53,884 nucleotides of DNA from the NCBI GenBank assembly GCA_022614735.1, contig JAKEHZ010000041.1, forward strand, positions 1 through 53,884. The letters are read 5' to 3'. Source of the stretch: Acidobacteriota bacterium. Its GTDB lineage: Bacteria; Acidobacteriota; Blastocatellia; RBC074. Shown piece after piece: positions 50,911-53,884 of the stretch; position 1 is the first letter of the stretch; each line of letters begins with the position of its first letter. Position numbers and translations under genes: made by a program. Under the pieces are notes generated by a model. That model was given only the letters and a program-made list of their open reading frames with translations. It searched no databases and was not told where the DNA came from.

Positions 50911-51570
50911 TCATGGGAGGGGCCTGATGCGAATATCTTTAAAATAGAAGGTACTGCCCGGATCGTGAGCCTGCAATGCGATGGCCCCGCCTGCCGGGTT
51001 CAAACGTCGTCCGGCACGTTCTGGAGGCCGCACAAGTTGCTCCGGCTCCGTGTAATCGACCACTATTTTCTCATTGATTCGAACAACGATCCGTTTGCCC
51101 TGGACTGTCAGACGCACCTTGAACCACTTCGTCTCATCCACCGGCGATTTGTCCAGGTCCACAACTGCATAAAGGCTACCAGTCTTGCGGATCTCGGTGG
51201 GGGAGCTGTTGAGCTGAACCTCATAGCCGTTTGCCAGGTGATTCATCGCGTCTCGAACTGCGAGATCGGTGTGGAAGAAGATGCCTGAATTCGAGCCCGG
51301 CTCACCGCGCACCGTAGCCTCCAGCTCGAAGTTCTTGAAGCGCTCGAACTCTCCAGCTCGATCCCCGACATAGAACAGATGTACACGGTCTTTTACCGAA
51401 CGGGCGCGAATAGCGCCATCCACAACGGTAAACGATTCCGGATAGAGGTTGGATTTCCATCCTTTCAGGCTCTTCCCATCGAAAAGACTCTTCCATTGAT
51501 CTTGACAGCGTGCGGAATGGGTCGTGAGCACAAGGACGAGCAAAAGAAGGAGGTTGATTGCTGGTTTCAT
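50911..51570 (-). CDS. DUF1080 / 3-keto-disaccharide hydrolase domain protein
   Basis: 219 residues: signal peptide (AINLLLLLVLVLTTHSARC) and one lectin-like jelly-roll domain of the DUF1080 family (WKSLFDGKSLKGWKS, FTVVDGAIRA, FELEATVRGEPGSNSGIFFHTD, ending GAIALQAHDPGSTFYFKDIRIRPL). Members act on 3-keto-glycosides or bind them. Together with the adjacent quinohaemoprotein dehydrogenase and the ThuA and isomerase genes, it fits an oxidation-first carbohydrate pathway. Ideal GGAG upstream of the ATG. Confidence 0.92.
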   Translation of the reverse strand: MKPAINLLLLLVLVLTTHSARCQDQWKSLFDGKSLKGWKSNLYPESFTVVDGAIRARSVKDRVHLFYVGDRAGEFERFKNFELEATVRGEPGSNSGIFFHTDLAVRDAMNHLANGYEVQLNSSPTEIRKTGSLYAVVDLDKSPVDETKWFKVRLTVQGKRIVVRINEKIVVDYTEPEQLVRPPERAGRRLNPAGGAIALQAHDPGSTFYFKDIRIRPLP

Positions 51571-51622
51571 ACTTTTTCTTTCTCTCCTTTATTCAACCGT
51601 AATGACCGACAAATGGAGGGAC

Positions 51623-51700
51623 AGAGGATGACGGAACAAACGGAAATAACGGAACAAACGGAAATTCTCTAGGATATTTCCGTTTGTTCCGTCATCCTCT
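51623..51700. repeat. GGAACAAACGG repeat, copy 3, with unequal arms
   Basis: Outer arms 51623-51647 and 51676-51700 match over 25 bp, but the left side carries an extra 18-bp unit (51648-51665) that the right side lacks. The two arms thus differ by exactly one double word, showing the repeat number can change within an arm. It lies in the 186-bp gap between the DUF1080 and nuclease-like genes. Confidence 0.93.
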
Positions 51701-51756
51701 CTGACTTGGATTACCGTTATCCACGATTAAGTGTGGTGCTACCATTTGTACACGCC

Positions 51757-52389
51757 TCATTTAGCTTTATAGTGCCGTTCGCTGATCTCTTTGATATCCA
51801 CCCAGGCTTTGCGTACTCTACCTGAAAACAGCAGCACGTCCTCGAGGCTGATATCGGCCATAAAACTTTTTATTTCACCTGCAAACTCTAACTCGCCCCC
51901 TTCGTTATACTGAGTCTTCGCCCAATGCAGCATAACCTCGCTTGGGATCTTTTTATATTTTAGCCAGATCATAAGCGCGTACATCTTCAACTGACCACTC
52001 TCATTGACCATTTCCTGGTTCCACAGCCTACCGCTTTTGTACTCTCCAATACGAAGTCGCTTTTCGTCAAATCCGTCCAGCACACCATAAAGGGGAACCT
52101 CTAACCCCTCTAAGGCTGCTTCTATTTTGAACTCTCTTTGTGGATAACTGGGTAAGACAGCAAGAAGGTTATCAAGGACATCGTCGCCGGTCTCTTTTTG
52201 CATCTCTAAGGCTTGCGCGAGACTCTTGCCAAGGCGCATCGCCTCTGTTGTCGGGTCATCTTCTCCGTAGATATACTTCTTCACATAGAGGTCAGGGCTT
52301 CGTTCGAAGAGCTGGATCTGCGACCAGCTCAAGTATGGACGGGGGCTATAAAAGCTTATATCACCTGTCTGCGTTCTACTTAGGTTCAT
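51757..52389 (-). CDS. PD-(D/E)XK nuclease-superfamily protein
   Basis: 210 residues. The core fits the RecB/Cas4-like fold: SWSQIQLFERSPDLYVKKYI (N-terminal helix seen in RecB-like nucleases), a conserved Asp in YGVLDGFD, the catalytic EYKSG in RIGEYKSGRLW, and the QLKMYAL motif matching the Q-x-x-x-Y helix. It lacks the iron-sulphur cysteines of Cas4. No Cas genes or CRISPR repeats are near, so it may be a stand-alone or mobile-element nuclease. AGGCGG precedes ATG 52389. It lies 81 bp after mazF on the same strand. Confidence 0.78.
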   Translation of the reverse strand: MNLSRTQTGDISFYSPRPYLSWSQIQLFERSPDLYVKKYIYGEDDPTTEAMRLGKSLAQALEMQKETGDDVLDNLLAVLPSYPQREFKIEAALEGLEVPLYGVLDGFDEKRLRIGEYKSGRLWNQEMVNESGQLKMYALMIWLKYKKIPSEVMLHWAKTQYNEGGELEFAGEIKSFMADISLEDVLLFSGRVRKAWVDIKEISERHYKAK

Positions 52390-52470
52390 ATAGACCGCCT
52401 TCCCCAAAGCAGCTATCCTTTTTTAACAAGCACCATGGCGCGGACCGTGTGGAACAGTTGTCCGGCAATG

Positions 52471-52806
52471 CTATTTCAAACAAGCATCCAGGATTGCCAA
52501 GGCATCCTCTACCAATTCTGATGGCGCTTTCTGGATGAATTTCGCTTGCCGCGTTGCGTAATCTATTGATTTCACTTGCTCGACCATTATAAAACCGCTC
52601 AACTTCATCCCCACAGGCAAGCGCAAATGGAAGGGGATTTGGCGATCTGCGGTGGTCAACGGGCATACTATCGCCAGCTTTGTATATTTATTGAACAAAT
52701 AATGGCTCAGTACCAACGCTGGCCGCCGCCCCTTCTGTTCATGTCCTGACTGTGGATCAAATGTCAAACTTATAAAATCACCTTTGCGAGGAACGTATAT
52801 CGCCAT
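52471..52806 (-). CDS. mazF: MazF-family mRNA interferase toxin
   Basis: 111 residues of the PemK/MazF fold: PRKGDFISLTFDPQSGHEQKGRRPALVLSH (strand with the conserved Arg), a KLAIVCPLTT strand (Thr) and HLRLPVGMKLSGFIMVEQVKSID. It is a sequence-specific endoribonuclease leaving 2',3'-cyclic phosphate and 5'-OH ends. It follows mazE with adjacent stop and start, the usual order. RNA cut by MazF is a substrate type RtcB can reseal. Confidence 0.93.
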   Translation of the reverse strand: MAIYVPRKGDFISLTFDPQSGHEQKGRRPALVLSHYLFNKYTKLAIVCPLTTADRQIPFHLRLPVGMKLSGFIMVEQVKSIDYATRQAKFIQKAPSELVEDALAILDACLK

Positions 52807-53046
52807 CTACCATTCCTCTCTACCAACCGGACGGCCGAACGATTCTTCGCCGCCACGGTAGTTCTTGGGCATCCGAGCCACCATTTCTTCCAACACGAAC
52901 TTAGGTCTGGCCTTCTTGATTATGATTTCATTTTTTCCCACGATGATCTCAACATCGTCGCCAATACTGATTCCAGCATCATCAAGCACGTGCTTTGTCA
53001 ATCTTAGGCCTTGACTGTTCCCCCACTTTTGAATCTTTGCGACCAT
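52807..53046 (-). CDS. mazE: MazE-family antitoxin
   Basis: 79 residues. The N-terminal AbrB/SpoVT fold (VAKIQKWGNSQGLRLTKHVLDDAGISIGDDVEIIVG) binds DNA; the flexible C-terminal part (KFVLEEMVARMPKNYRGGEE) would wrap MazF. GAGG precedes the ATG. Promoter with perfect -35 at 53080-53108. The operon is normally autorepressed by the MazE-MazF complex. Confidence 0.93.
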   Translation of the reverse strand: MVAKIQKWGNSQGLRLTKHVLDDAGISIGDDVEIIVGKNEIIIKKARPKFVLEEMVARMPKNYRGGEESFGRPVGREEW

Positions 53047-53079
53047 TACTATCTACCTCGATTCTTAGAGTATAGCCCT

Positions 53080-53108
53080 TGTATATACCTATTTTGAAAA
53101 GATGTCAA
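53080..53108 (-). promoter_or_regulatory. mazEF promoter
   Basis: Minus strand TTGACA (53103-53108, perfect) and TATACA (53080-53085), spacer 17 bp. A GTATATAC palindrome at 53081-53088 overlaps the -10 box and may be part of a MazE operator. Confidence 0.65.
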
Positions 53109-53130
53109 AGAAGGACACTCGCGGCCTGTT

Positions 53131-53224
53131 GGTGCGCCCGCGTCCTCGCGGGCAGGTTGCGGAAGGGCGCATTTCCAGGGGATGGGCTACTTACCCAGCC
53201 TGCCCGCGAGGACGCGGGCGCACC
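53131..53224. repeat. GGTGCGCCCGCG element, copy 2
   Basis: A 94-bp element: perfect 26-bp arms (53131-53156, 53199-53224) and a 42-nt centre with GCATTTCC and GGGCTACTT. It closely matches the copy at 38333-38427, arms and centre, so the whole unit has been copied. It lies upstream of mazEF in a 262-bp gap before the cupin gene. Confidence 0.94.
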
Positions 53225-53308
53225 GTTTCCGCAACACTTTTTCTTGAAAATGTATTAAGGTTCTTATCCACATATTTTCTCTGTCTCTAAAGCCTTAAGA
53301 GCCTTGGG

Positions 53309-53656
53309 TCACTTAGCAATTGGCTGCGGTATTGCATCTGGGCGATCAAGAAAGAAGATCGTCACTTCCTCATAGGTTCCTCCGCCTACATTCACCGCAC
53401 GATGTACCTGATCGGTTGGCGCATCCCAGTCTGCCCTGCCAGAGGCAACCTCAAACCGCTCTGTCCCTCGTTCATCACGGTACTCAATCGCGAGAGCCTC
53501 CCCCCGCACAATTACGGTCAGACGAAGATACGGGTCAATGTGCCATGGAGTTGCCTCTCCGGGCTCAAGCACCAACCGTCTTACGAGGGTTGTTCCGCGT
53601 TGTGTGAGTGTTTCTTCGATCACGTCAAATCTCTTACAGTGAGAGACCAGTCCCAA
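53309..53656 (-). CDS. Cupin-like domain protein
   Basis: 115 residues forming a single cupin barrel. The region LEPGEATPWHIDPYLRLTVIVRGEALAIEY corresponds to the first motif with only one of the usual histidines (His in WHID), and DAPTDQVHRAVNVGG to the second. Starts with TTG at 53656; no upstream ATG exists in frame, so the start is uncertain. It follows the APH-like fragment by 28 bp. Function unknown. Confidence 0.72.
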   Translation of the reverse strand: MGLVSHCKRFDVIEETLTQRGTTLVRRLVLEPGEATPWHIDPYLRLTVIVRGEALAIEYRDERGTERFEVASGRADWDAPTDQVHRAVNVGGGTYEEVTIFFLDRPDAIPQPIAK

Positions 53657-53683
53657 TGTGCGTGATGTCGCTTCTCTTTGGGT

Positions 53684-53884
53684 TCAGGTGTCGTAATTCA
53701 TGTCCTTCGCACTACCGACATGAACGGCAAACCACAAATTATTATTCCTTTCGATCCCTGTCAAAAGCCATCGTAGCTCCTGCGCTCCCGCATAAAAACG
53801 CGCCCGCCTCAAATAATTTTCTGCTTCTGGATATATTTTGTAGAACCGACTCAAGAATGATTCGCCGTAGTTGTAGGTAATAAC
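53684..53884 (-). CDS. C-terminal fragment of an APH-like phosphotransferase (partial)
   Basis: Open from the window edge to TGA at 53684-53686. The 66 residues (YGESFLSRFYKIYPEAENYL, ARFYAGAQELRWLLTGIERN, then NNLWFAVHVGSAKDMNYDT) resemble the C-terminal helices of aminoglycoside phosphotransferase (APH) / choline kinase-type enzymes. The catalytic half lies outside the window. A different helical enzyme cannot be excluded. Same strand as the cupin at 53309. Confidence 0.5.
   Translation of the reverse strand, partial: VITYNYGESFLSRFYKIYPEAENYLRRARFYAGAQELRWLLTGIERNNNLWFAVHVGSAKDMNYDT

Noticed and set aside
51757..52389. cas4 gene
   Set aside because: The PD-(D/E)XK core is present but the four iron-sulphur cysteines of Cas4 are missing, and there is no CRISPR locus.
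38333..53224. Insertion sequences flanked by these inverted repeats
   Set aside because: No transposase-like open frame lies between or inside the repeats; the elements are about 95 bp and noncoding.
53102..53290. 62-residue forward open frame
   Set aside because: It runs through the GGTGCGCCCG element and has Arg/Gly/Pro-rich composition from the repeat; no ribosome site or homology.

Overview
The window (about 53.9 kb, roughly 50-55% GC) looks like a chromosomal piece of an Acidobacteriota bacterium, most likely a Blastocatellia-type (subdivision 4) organism. This is inferred from the gene mix: two very long Oar-like TonB receptors with an N-terminal carboxypeptidase-regulatory-like domain, an ECF sigma factor paired with a Pkn-type serine/threonine kinase, secreted PQQ-type beta-propellers, ThuA, DUF1080 and GMC oxidoreductase genes, and intergenic arrays of short repeated words. 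No rRNA gene or canonical tRNA gene is visible, so the placement rests on gene content alone. There is no sign of a phage or transposase.

Layout. 1-5666: a fatty-acid/phospholipid operon read leftwards from a strong promoter at 5639-5666 (yceD-rpmF-plsX-fabD-fabG-acpP-fabF), with three blocks of ATTGCGG repeats inserted between genes. 5953-10811: MFS transporter plus universal stress protein, a transglutaminase-like protein, an unknown protein and a GMC oxidoreductase. 11038-16261: an RNA-repair locus: the sigma54 activator RtcR, a divergent sigma54 promoter, RtcB ligase, a probable tRNA-like RNA, an SPFH/slipin protein and RtcA cyclase. 16269-25651: secreted beta-propellers, an AraC regulator with a small EamA-like membrane protein, two paralogous PQQ-like propellers with EF-hands, and a TonB receptor. 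25856-29854: DUF3311 plus sodium:solute symporter, an MFS transporter and a small cytochrome c. 29929-34102: lipoprotein, NupG-like permease, ROK kinase and DeoC. 34115-41473: truncated-looking kinase with its ECF sigma factor, a hybrid sensor kinase and a second TonB receptor. 41610-51570: esterase, cupin, ThuA, TIM-barrel isomerase, M19 dipeptidase, membrane MutS-like protein, quinohaemoprotein dehydrogenase and DUF1080 protein, which reads as an oxidative carbohydrate-catabolism neighbourhood. 51757-53884: PD-(D/E)XK nuclease-like protein, MazEF toxin-antitoxin, a cupin and the C-terminal piece of an APH-like phosphotransferase.

Two things stand out. First, nearly every operon end carries a long, often perfect inverted repeat (arms 14-70 bp, and 100 bp at the left edge) whose inner part is built from tandem 7-10 nt words. 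At least eight unrelated word families use this same architecture, and arms often touch or contain the upstream gene's stop codon. Second, the RNA-repair operon holds an approximately 117-nt RNA between rtcB and the slipin gene that can be laid out as a tRNA-like molecule: an acceptor-like stem, an anticodon arm with a glycine GCC loop, and a T-arm next to the acceptor strand. A MazEF RNase toxin pair lies about 37 kb away in the same window. That is a possible source of RNA breaks for RtcB/RtcA to repair, but the link is only inference.
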